From: Syntrophaceae bacterium PtaB.Bin038
Lineage (GTDB): Bacteria; Desulfobacterota; Syntrophia; Syntrophales; UBA2192
DNA: 9,908 bases
Reading direction: 5' to 3'
NCBI GenBank assembly: GCA_002067855.1
Contig: MVQS01000239.1
Span: forward strand, 1 to 9,908
The translations under genes were made by a program, and so were the position numbers. A model generated the notes under the pieces. It worked only from the letters and a program-made list of their open reading frames with translations. It did not search any database and was not told where the DNA came from. Position 1 is the first letter of the stretch, and each line of letters opens with the position of its first letter. Below are positions 1-6,001 of the stretch, piece by piece.

Positions 1-1
1 A

Positions 2-301
2 GCCATTGCAATCACCCTCGTTGCCGCGACGGCGGCGCAAGCTGCCGACGTCGGCGTATCCGTCAGCATCGGCCAGCCGGGGTTCTACGGCCAGTTCTAC
101 GTCGGGCACTTTCCCCCACCGGTTGTCTACGCGCGGCCCGCCGTGGTTCATCCCGCACCCGTGGTCGTCTACAGGCCCGCCCCCGTTGTATACCGGCCGG
201 TCTACGTGCACGTGCCCCCGGGCCATGTGAAGCACTGGCAGCGTCACCACCCCGGCCACCCCGTGTACTATCGGCACGACGGCCGGTCCTATCACCGGTA
301 G
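2..301 (+). CDS. Small secreted proline/tyrosine-rich protein, 3' part
   Basis: This is the carboxy-terminal 99 codons of a gene whose start lies before the window. The frame is open from base 2 to a TAG at 299-301. The first residues (AIAITLVAATAAQAA) look like the end of a Sec signal peptide with an AxA-type cleavage site, so the mature protein is probably periplasmic or outer-surface. The mature part begins DVGVSVSIGQPGFYGQFYVG and continues with repeated proline-valine-tyrosine stretches (PPVVYARP, PVVVYRPAP). It ends in a His/Arg/Tyr-rich tail (HWQRHHPGHP...YYRHDGRSYHR). Short exported proteins of this composition are common and uncharacterised in proteobacteria. I assign no function. 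The exported nature is fairly sure; the family placement is inference from composition only. Confidence 0.72.
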   Translation, partial: AIAITLVAATAAQAADVGVSVSIGQPGFYGQFYVGHFPPPVVYARPAVVHPAPVVVYRPAPVVYRPVYVHVPPGHVKHWQRHHPGHPVYYRHDGRSYHR

Positions 302-351
302 GGGCGCCGCGGCGGACGCCGCCCGCCAGAAAGACATCTTGAGCGATCGAG

Positions 352-374
352 GAGCACGAAACTTCTTCGTGCTC
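352..374. repeat. Perfect 9-bp stem-loop in convergent intergenic gap
   Basis: GAGCACGAA at 352-360 and TTCGTGCTC at 366-374 are perfect inverted repeats around a five-base loop. There is no T-run directly after it on either strand, so alone it is a poor terminator. It lies next to a stronger hairpin at 383-419 and may be an accessory part of the same transcription stop region. Confidence 0.5.
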
Positions 375-382
375 TGGGATAG

Positions 383-419
383 AAGGAAAGCAGGACCCAT
401 GCAGGCCCTGCTTTTCCTT
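383..419. terminator. Bidirectional intrinsic terminator
   Basis: The left arm AAGGAAAGCAGGACC (383-397) pairs with GGCCCTGCTTTTCCTT (404-419) around the loop CATGCA, with one mismatch and one bulged T. Base of the stem is A/T-only, giving TTTTCCTTT on the plus strand and CTTTCCTTC on the minus strand. It sits between two genes whose 3' ends face each other (ending at 301 and 446), which is where a shared two-way terminator is expected. The T-tract is interrupted, so efficiency is uncertain. Confidence 0.65.
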
Positions 420-445
420 TGACGGTTTCGCCTGCCGGGCCGGTT

Positions 446-1327
446 TCATGCGCCGCCCGCGGAACGGTTCGTGAGGTAGACGCCGAAGAGGACCAGGGCC
501 GCGCCGATGAGCAGCGAGGCGTCGATCGACTCGCCGAGCAGGAGAAAGGACAGGATGACGGCGCTGATGGGAACGAAGTTGATGAACACCCCCGCCTTCG
601 AGGGGCCGATCTTCCGGATCCCCTCGTAGTACCAGATGAACCCGAGGCAGGTGCCGAAGAAGCCCAGGTAGACGATGGCGGACCAGGCGGAAAGAGAGTA
701 GCCGCCGAGGTTTCCCGCCATTCCCTCGACGAGCGCCGGCGGCAGAAGCGCCGCCGACCCGACCAGGCAGGCGTAGGTAACCGCCGAGACGGGCTGCACG
801 TCCCGCATGACGACCTTGCCGACGAGCGAGTAGGACACCCAGCTTGCGACGCAGCCGAAGATAAGCCACTCCCCCCGCCCCATGGCCCCCTCCAGGAGGG
901 TCGAGGGGTTGCCCCGGGTGATTACGTAGACGGCGCCGGCGACGGAGAGCGCGACCCCGGTCGCCTTCAGCAGGGTCATCCGTTCGCCCCGGAACAGCAG
1001 CGCGGCGAAAAGGGAGATGAGCACCGGGTTGGAGGCCACGATGACCGACGCGCGGCCCGCCTGCACCGTCTGCATACCCGAGAGGAAGAAGACATTGTAG
1101 AGAAAGACGCCCGTCATCCCGGAGAGGAACACGAGGAGAAGCTGCCTTCCCCGCAGGGGCTGAAGTGTTCCCTCGAAGTGCCTCACCAGGGGGAACATGC
1201 ACACCGAGGCGACGAGGAACCGCAGGAAAGAGCCCGAGTAGGGCTCAACCTCCTGCGCCAGGATGCGGCCCGCGATGAAGGTCCCGCCCCAGAGGACGGC
1301 CGTGAGGAAGAGCTTCAGGTAGATCAT
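446..1327 (-). CDS. EamA/DMT-family inner-membrane exporter
   Basis: This predicted 293-residue permease belongs to the drug/metabolite transporter superfamily (EamA, RhaT/YdcZ-like), whose members export amino acids, nucleosides or other small metabolites. It has the usual length and two repeated EamA halves (about residues 5-137 and 153-286), with roughly ten hydrophobic helices. The N-terminal LWGGTFIAGR motif and ending helix pairs such as GFFGTCLGFIWYYEGIRKIG and SFLLLGESI are characteristic. Start choice: the ATG at 1327 overlaps the TGA of azlD as ATGA, implying translational coupling. The same frame is open further upstream, to an ATG at 1624, but those codons lie inside azlD. It is the last gene of the azlC-azlD cluster, so a role in amino-acid efflux is plausible, but the substrate cannot be read from sequence. 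Confidence 0.92.
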   Translation of the reverse strand: MIYLKLFLTAVLWGGTFIAGRILAQEVEPYSGSFLRFLVASVCMFPLVRHFEGTLQPLRGRQLLLVFLSGMTGVFLYNVFFLSGMQTVQAGRASVIVASNPVLISLFAALLFRGERMTLLKATGVALSVAGAVYVITRGNPSTLLEGAMGRGEWLIFGCVASWVSYSLVGKVVMRDVQPVSAVTYACLVGSAALLPPALVEGMAGNLGGYSLSAWSAIVYLGFFGTCLGFIWYYEGIRKIGPSKAGVFINFVPISAVILSFLLLGESIDASLLIGAALVLFGVYLTNRSAGGA

Positions 1328-1650
1328 CCGAGGACCTTCCCCGCCAGCCAGTAGAGGGCCATTCCGACGATCACCGTTCCTCCCAGGGAACGGGTCCGCA
1401 GGGCGAACAGGAAGACGGGGATGGCCACGATGAGGTCGTTGTTCCAGAGAGTCAGCTGCCTCGGCTCGCCGGAGGTCAGCAGGGCCGGCAGGATCAGGGC
1501 GCTGAGGATCGCCGCCGGGATGAGGTCGAGCCACTCCTCGAGCCAGCGCGGAAGCGACCGCTGCGAGAGGGCAAAGAGGGGCACCCAGCGTGGGACATAC
1601 GTCACAAGGCCCATCCCGAGGCAAAGGAGGAGATAATCGGTCGAGATCAT
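1324..1650 (-). CDS. azlD: AzlD-family branched-chain amino acid export subunit
   Basis: The 108-residue product is a small hydrophobic membrane protein of the AzlD (YgaH-like) family, the partner of AzlC in branched-chain amino-acid export (E. coli YgaZH exports valine). Diagnostic features are the N-terminal LGMGLVTYVPRWVPLF segment, the LIPAAILSALILPAL helix and a last helix near residues 90-106. The length matches the family and the ATG at 1650 has an AAGGA-type site about 11 bases upstream. Its stop overlaps the start of the following EamA gene (ATGA). It is separated from azlC by 126 bases carrying a palindromic repeat, unusual because azlC and azlD are normally adjacent or overlapping. 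Family identification is firm; the exact substrate is inferred. Confidence 0.9.
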   Translation of the reverse strand: MISTDYLLLCLGMGLVTYVPRWVPLFALSQRSLPRWLEEWLDLIPAAILSALILPALLTSGEPRQLTLWNNDLIVAIPVFLFALRTRSLGGTVIVGMALYWLAGKVLG

Positions 1651-1680
1651 CCTGTGAATTGTCCTTCCCCGGGTTTCCGG

Positions 1681-1743
1681 GTCATCCTCGCGGAAGCGGG
1701 GATCCCGCTCGCAACCGGATTCCTGATCAGGCGGGAAATGACG
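1681..1743. repeat. REP-like palindromic intergenic repeat
   Basis: The two ends are imperfect inverted repeats. GTCATCCTCGCGGAAGCGGG opens the element at 1681, and the reverse complement of its end at 1743 begins GTCATTTCCCGCC and also runs on to an ATCC at a similar distance. The type is the widely dispersed proteobacterial intergenic palindrome whose arms read GTCATTCCCGCG...GCGGGAATCC. Translated, such copies give spurious HPRGSGDP and RNRIPDQAGND peptides, and both peptide types occur here. It lies between azlC and azlD and ends close to the ribosome-binding site of azlD. Confidence 0.7.
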
Positions 1744-1776
1744 CCGGTTCCGGGTCCCTTGTGCCTCATCTCCGTC

Positions 1777-2520
1777 TCACCTCCGACCCGTTCCCGCCCC
1801 GGTGGTGGACGAGGCCGGGGCAGGCCATCGTCTCCGGATGAAAAGGCCGGCTGTGGCGGCGAGCACCGAGGCGGCCACGATGTAGCTGTTGCCGGGGATC
1901 ATCAGGGACATCGCGACGGCGGCGGCGCCGGCGATCAGGGCGGTCAGGACATGGATCCGTTCCCTGAGCTGGTAGACGAGCAGGCACAGGAACATGCCCA
2001 TGAGCGCGTAGTCGATGCCGAAGGCGTGAGCCGGGATCAGGGCCCCGCCCAGCGCGCCCGCGGCGGTGCTGGTCACCCAGACCGCGTTGGTCACGTGATT
2101 GACGGTCAGCGCCCGCCGCCAGTCCCAGCCCTCTTCGCGGAATCGCGCCAGGTTCAGGGCGAAGCTCTCGTCGGTCACCCCGTAGGCGAACAGCGCCAGC
2201 CATCGTTTTCGGACGCCCCCGAGGAAGACGGAAAGGGCGGAGCTCATGAGCAGGTGGCGCAGGTTGACGGCGAAGGTCGTGGCGACGATCGAGGCGGTCC
2301 CCGCCCCCGCCCCCAGCATGGCCACGGCGATGAACTGGGAGCTGCCGGCAAAGACGAGGGCCGACATGACCCCGACGGCAAGCGGAGTCAGTCCCGCCTT
2401 CTGGGCGAGCACGCCGAAGGCCAGCCCGATGGGGACGTATCCCAGGCAGATGGGCCAGGCCGCGCGGATGCCGTCTCTCACTGTGGAAAACCTGTCTGTT
2501 GGTGCTGCCGGGTCGGGCAT
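1777..2520 (-). CDS. azlC: AzlC-family branched-chain amino acid export permease
   Basis: With the start at 2520 this is a 247-residue inner-membrane permease of the AzlC (YgaZ) family. Together with AzlD it exports branched-chain amino acids and related compounds. Family hallmarks are visible in order: DGIRAAWPICLGYVPIGLAFG (about 16-36), FAGSSQFIAVAMLGAG (57-72), the NLRHLLMSSAL segment (86-96), YGVTDESFAL (113-122) and four or so further helices to about residue 227. The C-terminus is basic and low-complexity. The ATG at 2520 gives the normal family length, but no strong Shine-Dalgarno precedes it. A GTG at 2481 is an alternative, and the frame is open upstream to 2688, overlapping xth. 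It is probably cotranscribed with xth upstream and azlD downstream. Confidence 0.9.
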   Translation of the reverse strand: MPDPAAPTDRFSTVRDGIRAAWPICLGYVPIGLAFGVLAQKAGLTPLAVGVMSALVFAGSSQFIAVAMLGAGAGTASIVATTFAVNLRHLLMSSALSVFLGGVRKRWLALFAYGVTDESFALNLARFREEGWDWRRALTVNHVTNAVWVTSTAAGALGGALIPAHAFGIDYALMGMFLCLLVYQLRERIHVLTALIAGAAAVAMSLMIPGNSYIVAASVLAATAGLFIRRRWPAPASSTTGAGTGRR

Positions 2521-2571
2521 ATTCGAAATCGCGCTGTCAGGACGCTGGCAAGAGCGGGGTTTCGGCGTGTG

Positions 2572-2589
2572 CGGAAGGCTGGCCTTCCG
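2572..2589. repeat. 8-bp palindrome in the azlC-xth gap
   Basis: CGGAAGGC (2572-2579) and GCCTTCCG (2582-2589) are perfect inverted repeats separated by two bases. No T-run follows on either strand. It could be a protein-binding site or a weak RNA hairpin between xth and azlC. The 136-base gap between these genes (2521-2656) otherwise shows nothing I can name. Confidence 0.35.
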
Positions 2590-2656
2590 ATCTCCCCAAG
2601 CATGAAACCCTTCTGTGATCGCGGGGCGGTCTGAGGGTGCACATCCGATCCCCGGC

Positions 2657-3442
2657 CTACAGTTTGAACTCCGCCACGATGGGCGCATGGTCCGACGGCT
2701 TCTCGGCCTTCCTGGGCTCCAGGTCGATCCATGCGTTCACCGATTTTTTCGCCAGCGGTTGCGTGGCCAGGATGTGATCCACCCGCCATCCAAGCCCCCT
2801 CTCGACCGACTTGGGGACCCGGTAGTCGAAGTAGGAGTACTGGCCCGGTTCGCCGGGGTGGTGCTTGCGGAACACGTCGACGAAGCCCCATTCCAGCACA
2901 TGGTCGAAGCCCTCCCAGACCTCGGGCGTGAAGTCCACGTGACCCAGGAGCCTCCTGGGGTTGTGCACGTCGATCTCTTCGCGGGCCACGTTGATGTCCC
3001 CGCACCACAGGATCATCTGGTCGGGCTTGTAGTGCCTGGCGAAGAACCTCCGGAGGCGCCTGAACCACTCGAGCTTGTAGGCGAACTTCGGGCTCTCCCG
3101 CTCGAAGCCCTGGGGCACGTACGTGTTCACCACGGCGATCCCCGAAAAGACGGCCCGGATGAGACGGTCCTCGTCGGCGGGGCCGCCGTCGTCGAGGCCG
3201 AGGGACACCCTGTCGGCCTTCCCGGCGGAGACGATGGCCACCCCGTTGTAGCTTTTACCGCCCCGGTAGACCACGTTCCACCCGGCCGCCTCGAATTCCT
3301 TCGCCGGGAACCTCGCGTCTTCCGTCTTGGTCTCCTGGAGGCACAGCACGTCGGGCCGGTTCTTCTCGAGCCAGGGAAGAACGATGGGCAGCCGGCTGCG
3401 GACCGAGTTGACATTGTACGTGGCGATCTTGAAGCGTTTCAT
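2657..3442 (-). CDS. xth: Exodeoxyribonuclease III (AP endonuclease)
   Basis: This 261-residue protein is an ExoIII-family enzyme. The family cleaves DNA 5' to abasic sites and has 3'-5' exonuclease and 3'-phosphatase activities in base-excision repair, acting in the cytoplasm with a divalent metal. All key motifs are intact: metal ligand E37 in LCLQETK, Y108 in NTYVPQG, D149 and N151 in GDINVA, D222 in GWRVDHILAT, and the D251-H252 pair in PSDHAPI. N10 and N12 in the TYNVNS motif are also present. Length and motif spacing are normal for the short (ExoA/XthA) class. The ATG at 3442 is preceded by GGGAGGAG about five bases upstream. It is the first gene of a leftward cluster and diverges from the deacylase gene across about 217 bases. 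Confidence 0.96.
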   Translation of the reverse strand: MKRFKIATYNVNSVRSRLPIVLPWLEKNRPDVLCLQETKTEDARFPAKEFEAAGWNVVYRGGKSYNGVAIVSAGKADRVSLGLDDGGPADEDRLIRAVFSGIAVVNTYVPQGFERESPKFAYKLEWFRRLRRFFARHYKPDQMILWCGDINVAREEIDVHNPRRLLGHVDFTPEVWEGFDHVLEWGFVDVFRKHHPGEPGQYSYFDYRVPKSVERGLGWRVDHILATQPLAKKSVNAWIDLEPRKAEKPSDHAPIVAEFKL

Positions 3443-3492
3443 GGGCTCCTCCCGTACGGTTGCGCGCCTGTGAGCGTACCACAGATTTCGGC

Positions 3493-3521
3493 TTATCAGG
3501 AAGGGAGAATTCTGCTAATAA
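3493..3521 (+). promoter_or_regulatory. Candidate sigma-70 promoter for the deacylase gene
   Basis: TTATCA (3493-3498) and TAATAA (3516-3521) are separated by 17 bases. A TG two bases before the -10 box resembles an extended -10. Both hexamers deviate from consensus, so this is only a candidate. It lies in the divergent gap between xth and the deacylase gene and would give a leader of roughly 130 bases. Confidence 0.3.
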
Positions 3522-3659
3522 CATCCGTGTATTCCCCCTCGGACGGGCGGGCAGGAGGCAACGGGCCCCGCACCCCGGCCCGCTTCGATGAACGCACGGC
3601 GAGGCGTCGGTCGGAGGGTTCTCCCCGCGGGCAGAAGGGGACGGAAAGAAGGATGGGAT

Positions 3660-4190
3660 ATGTCACAGGACGTCTACCGGGCCATCCGGGAGCTGCTGGA
3701 ACGGATGGGCATCCGCTACGACGAGATCGAGCACCCGCCCGTCGGCACCTGCGAAGAGTCCCTGGCCTACCGGGGCCAGGCGGGCTGGGAAGGGGCGAGC
3801 AGCAAATGCATTCTTCTCAAGGCCAAGGGCAAATACTACCTGTTGGTCACCACAGCCGAGAGGGAGATCAAGGCGCGGCTCTTCAAGAAGGAGTTCGGCA
3901 CGAAGGACATCCGCTTTGCAACCCGCGAGGAGCTGCAGGAGGTAACGGGTTGCGACCCGGGGTCGGTGCCCCCCTTCGGCCACCGTGACCGGTTGCTGCC
4001 GTTCTACGTCGACGAGAACATCCTGCGGGCCGGACACTTCATGTTCAACCCCGCCATCCCCACGAAGAGCTTCCGCATCGACGCCGGGGATCTGCGGCGC
4101 ATCTATGCCGCCGTCCCGAACCCCGTGAGCACCTTCGGCGAGGACGAGGACGAGCGCTTCGTGATCCGCAGAGTGGAGAAACCCGCATGA
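3660..4190 (+). CDS. YbaK/ProX-type aminoacyl-tRNA deacylase
   Basis: The 176-residue product belongs to the YbaK/prolyl-tRNA-editing superfamily, whose members hydrolyse mischarged tRNAs in trans (for example Ala-tRNAPro by ProXp-ala, Cys-tRNAPro by YbaK). Supporting motifs are the N-terminal helix and strand with a EHPPVGTCEES segment (24-34), the conserved lysine of SSKCILLK (K49 region), GSVPPFG (101-107) and a late strand NPAIPTKSFRID (130-141). The layout resembles the ProX/PRXD1 subgroup more than short E. coli YbaK. The specificity is not determinable here. The ATG at 3660 follows an AAGGATGGG ribosome-binding site. An in-frame ATG at 3588 would add a basic, low-complexity N-terminus and lacks family support. 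The stop overlaps the next start as ATGA. Confidence 0.88.
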   Translation: MSQDVYRAIRELLERMGIRYDEIEHPPVGTCEESLAYRGQAGWEGASSKCILLKAKGKYYLLVTTAEREIKARLFKKEFGTKDIRFATREELQEVTGCDPGSVPPFGHRDRLLPFYVDENILRAGHFMFNPAIPTKSFRIDAGDLRRIYAAVPNPVSTFGEDEDERFVIRRVEKPA

Positions 4191-4846
4191 CGCAGGGGAA
4201 TCGGCAGCACGGAAATCCAAGCGGGCACGGAGTATTCGGCCCCGAACCGATGACGGTCCTGACGGACGTCCTGCTGGCGGCGGCGGCCGCCTGGGCCGGC
4301 TCGAGGATCCTGGGCGTCTCGGAGACTCCTGTGCACCGGTACTTCGCCCTGTCGTTTTTCCTCATCGCCCTGGGGACCCTCTCGGGGGCGACCATCCACG
4401 CCGTGCGGCACACGGCCCTCGTCCGCTGGGTCCCGCTTCTGTGGCGCATCACGGGAATCGCCGTCGGCACGTCCGTGGCGGCCATGCTGGCGGGGACCTT
4501 CTACCACCTGCTGCCTGCCGACTATGCGGACATCCTCCGATGGACCGTCCTGGGCCTTTCGACCCTTTATGCCGCCTGGATCTGGCGGGACTACCGTTTC
4601 CGCAACGTCATCGTCTTCTACTCCATCGCCATGGCATTTGTATTGGGGGCCATGGGGTTGAGCTACGTGACCACGGGGTCGCCCGGCGCGAGGCTGATCG
4701 CCGTGGCGATTCTCATCAGCTTTGCCGCAGCCGCCGTCCAGCGGAGCGGCATCAAGCTCGCGCGGCACTTCAACCACAACGACATCTACCATCTCATTCA
4801 ATTGATCGGCCTGTACTTCTTCTACAAGGGCGCCCTCCTCCTGTAG
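4187..4846 (+). CDS. Multi-pass membrane protein with His motifs, possibly CREST/ceramidase-like
   Basis: This predicted integral membrane protein has 219 residues and about seven hydrophobic segments: roughly 24-43, 52-71, 83-103, 117-133, 140-160, 169-184 and 200-218. Histidines cluster at membrane edges: H71 and H75 in ATIHAVRH, H107 in TFYHLLP, and H194, H197 and H202 in the C-terminal RHFNHNDIYHLIQ before the last helix. Seven helices with paired C-terminal histidines recall the CREST superfamily of membrane hydrolases (alkaline ceramidase, PAQR, Per1), but the match is loose and I treat it as a hypothesis. The ATG at 4187 overlaps the deacylase stop and has GGAG upstream; M22 at 4250 would remove a hydrophilic leader and is an alternative. 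Function is unknown. Confidence 0.75.
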   Translation: MTQGNRQHGNPSGHGVFGPEPMTVLTDVLLAAAAAWAGSRILGVSETPVHRYFALSFFLIALGTLSGATIHAVRHTALVRWVPLLWRITGIAVGTSVAAMLAGTFYHLLPADYADILRWTVLGLSTLYAAWIWRDYRFRNVIVFYSIAMAFVLGAMGLSYVTTGSPGARLIAVAILISFAAAAVQRSGIKLARHFNHNDIYHLIQLIGLYFFYKGALLL

Positions 4847-4903
4847 TCGTTGATCCTCTTGATTCCCCAGATTCCGCCGTCCCCCGGCCGCCGTGTCGCC
4901 CCG

Positions 4904-4988
4904 AAGAAGGTGAGAGGTTGAGAAGGTCGGCGATGTCGGAGCCTTCCCGTTCTCCGACCTTCACACCTTCTTACCCTCCCACCCTCTA
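4904..4988. repeat. Inverted repeat built from degenerate 8-bp units
   Basis: The right side, 4957-4988, is four consecutive 8-base units of form ACCYTCNN. The left side, 4904-4927, carries the complementary form NNGARGGT at 4904 and 4920, with a slipped copy between. Bases 4904-4930 pair with 4954-4972 (rule: AAGAAGGTG and AAGGTCGG against their complements) with one mismatch and an eight-base bulge, around a 23-base loop. It lies in the 259-base gap between the membrane-protein gene and the first Hsp20 gene, just before the heat-shock promoter. It could terminate upstream transcription, but no T-run is present. Confidence 0.65.
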
Positions 4989-5000
4989 TTCCCGCCGGTC

Positions 5001-5028
5001 TTGACAAGCCGGAATCCGAATTTATTTT
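5001..5028 (+). promoter_or_regulatory. Candidate promoter of the Hsp20 operon
   Basis: A perfect -35 hexamer TTGACA (5001-5006) is followed after 16 bases by TATTTT (5023-5028) in an AT-rich patch that stands out from the GC-rich surroundings. The -10 is imperfect and could slide by one or two bases. The -35 context CTTGACA is near the sigma-32 form CTTGAAA, but no CCCCAT-like -10 is present, so a sigma-70-type promoter is preferred. Predicted leader length to the first start is about 70 bases. Confidence 0.5.
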
Positions 5029-5046
5029 ATCGCCAGAAATGGAAAC

Positions 5047-5067
5047 GGGGCCGGAGGGATCGGCCCC
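5047..5067 (+). promoter_or_regulatory. Stem-loop in the 5' leader of the Hsp20 operon
   Basis: GGGGCCG (5047-5053) pairs perfectly with CGGCCCC (5061-5067) around a seven-base loop. It falls between the promoter and the AAAGGAGG ribosome-binding site at 5088-5095. It may stabilise the transcript or be part of a larger folded leader. It does not itself cover the ribosome-binding site, so a thermosensor role is not shown. Confidence 0.45.
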
Positions 5068-5105
5068 CCGACGAGTAACGAAACGTGAAAGGAGGTTGCA
5101 TCGAG

Positions 5106-5552
5106 ATGTTCTGGCCGGAATTGGGTCGATACGGTAGGGTCTGGAGCCCCTGGCGGGAGATGGAGCGCCTGCAGCAGGACGTGAACCGCCTTCTCGCGAG
5201 AGAAGGCGCACCGTATGCCGCCACATTCCCCGCTGTCAACATCTGGGCTTCCGATCAGGATGTCATCGTCGAGGCTGAAATCCCCGGGATCGACCCGGCG
5301 GATCTCGACATCACGGTCGCCGAGAACATCCTCAGGCTGACGGGGTCGAGAAAGCCGGAGGAACTCAAACCGGGGGAAGTGTCCCATCGCAGGGAACGCG
5401 CAAGCGGGGAATTCACCCGGAGCTTCCGTCTGCCCTACGCCGTGGATTCGGGCAAGGTGGAAGCAACCTATGAGAAGGGGGTCCTGACAGTCAGGCTGCC
5501 GCGCGCGGAGGCGGATAAACCCAGGAAAATCGCGATCAAATCGCAGAGGTAA
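5106..5552 (+). CDS. hsp20: Small heat-shock protein (Hsp20), copy 1
   Basis: This 148-residue Hsp20/alpha-crystallin family chaperone would bind unfolding proteins without ATP in the cytoplasm and assemble into oligomers. The N-terminal arm (1-40) has the common WSPWREMERLQQDVNRLL amphipathic helix. The alpha-crystallin domain (about 41-135) includes AEIPGIDPADLDITV and ends in the family signature GVLTVRLP (125-132). A C-terminal I-x-I motif for oligomer docking is present as IAI (142-144). The ATG at 5106 is chosen because AAAGGAGG lies 10 bases upstream; an in-frame GTG at 5085 would place that site inside the gene. It is the first of three tandem Hsp20 genes, 18 bases from the second. 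Confidence 0.94.
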   Translation: MFWPELGRYGRVWSPWREMERLQQDVNRLLAREGAPYAATFPAVNIWASDQDVIVEAEIPGIDPADLDITVAENILRLTGSRKPEELKPGEVSHRRERASGEFTRSFRLPYAVDSGKVEATYEKGVLTVRLPRAEADKPRKIAIKSQR

Positions 5553-5570
5553 CGAAAGGAGGCAACCCAC

Positions 5571-5969
5571 ATGGCGGACAAGGAGATGCAGAAGCGAGAG
5601 GCATCCTCGCCCGTTGAAACGGAGAGGACGAAATCCGTGAAGGTCTTCATCCCCCGGGTGGACATCTGCGAGACCCAGGATGCCATCGTGTTGCTGGCTG
5701 ACATGCCGGGCGTGGACGATAAATCCGTCGACATCACCCTCGAAAAGAACGTGCTCACCCTTTCCGGGAAGGTCACGCCCGTCGCCCGTGAAGGGTACCG
5801 TGCCGCCTACGCCGAATACGAGGCGGGCGACTATGAAAGGGCCTTCACCCTGTCCGACGAGATCGACCGCGACAGGATCGAGGCGTCGGTGAAGGACGGG
5901 GTCCTGAAACTCACCCTCCCCAAGGCGGAGCCCGTGAAGCTCAGGAAGATCAGCGTGAAAGCATCGTAA
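5571..5969 (+). CDS. hsp20: Small heat-shock protein (Hsp20), copy 2, short arm
   Basis: The second Hsp20-family chaperone of the operon has 132 residues. Its N-terminal arm is short, charged and lacks the W-x-x-W/amphipathic helix of copy 1, so the alpha-crystallin domain begins at about residue 27 (FIPRVDICETQDAIVLLADMPGVD is the first part). The signature GVLKLTLPKAE (110-120) and a C-terminal I-x-V (127-129) in place of I-x-I are visible. A YRAAYAEYEAGDYERAFTL segment (76-94) replaces the usual R/S-x-ERxYGxFxRxFxLP loop. AAAGGAGG lies eight bases before the ATG. The arm normally drives higher-order assembly and substrate binding, so this copy probably has a different oligomeric state or co-assembles with its neighbours (inference). 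Confidence 0.93.
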   Translation: MADKEMQKREASSPVETERTKSVKVFIPRVDICETQDAIVLLADMPGVDDKSVDITLEKNVLTLSGKVTPVAREGYRAAYAEYEAGDYERAFTLSDEIDRDRIEASVKDGVLKLTLPKAEPVKLRKISVKAS

Positions 5970-6001
5970 CATCCATCAACCCCTTGAAAAGGAGGCGAGC
6001 C

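Noticed and set aside
63..1202. Long minus-strand open frame of 379 codons overlapping the exporter gene
   Set aside because: It is in a different frame from the well-supported EamA exporter, has Arg/Gly/Pro-rich composition typical of GC-rich shadow frames, and crosses the terminator at 383-419.
1681..1743. CRISPR repeat or insertion-sequence end
   Set aside because: A single palindrome without spacers, transposase or target duplications; it fits a REP-like intergenic repeat better.
2572..2589. Intrinsic terminator between xth and azlC
   Set aside because: The palindrome has only a two-base centre and no T-run on either strand.
2615..3988. Plus-strand open frame of 457 codons crossing xth and the deacylase gene
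   Set aside because: It is antisense to xth with all catalytic motifs intact, then overlaps the deacylase in the wrong frame.
5088..5108. ROSE or fourU RNA thermometer directly covering the first Hsp20 ribosome site
   Set aside because: I found no U-rich or CCUCC-like partner nearby able to pair with AAAGGAGG. Only the separate upstream stem is supported.
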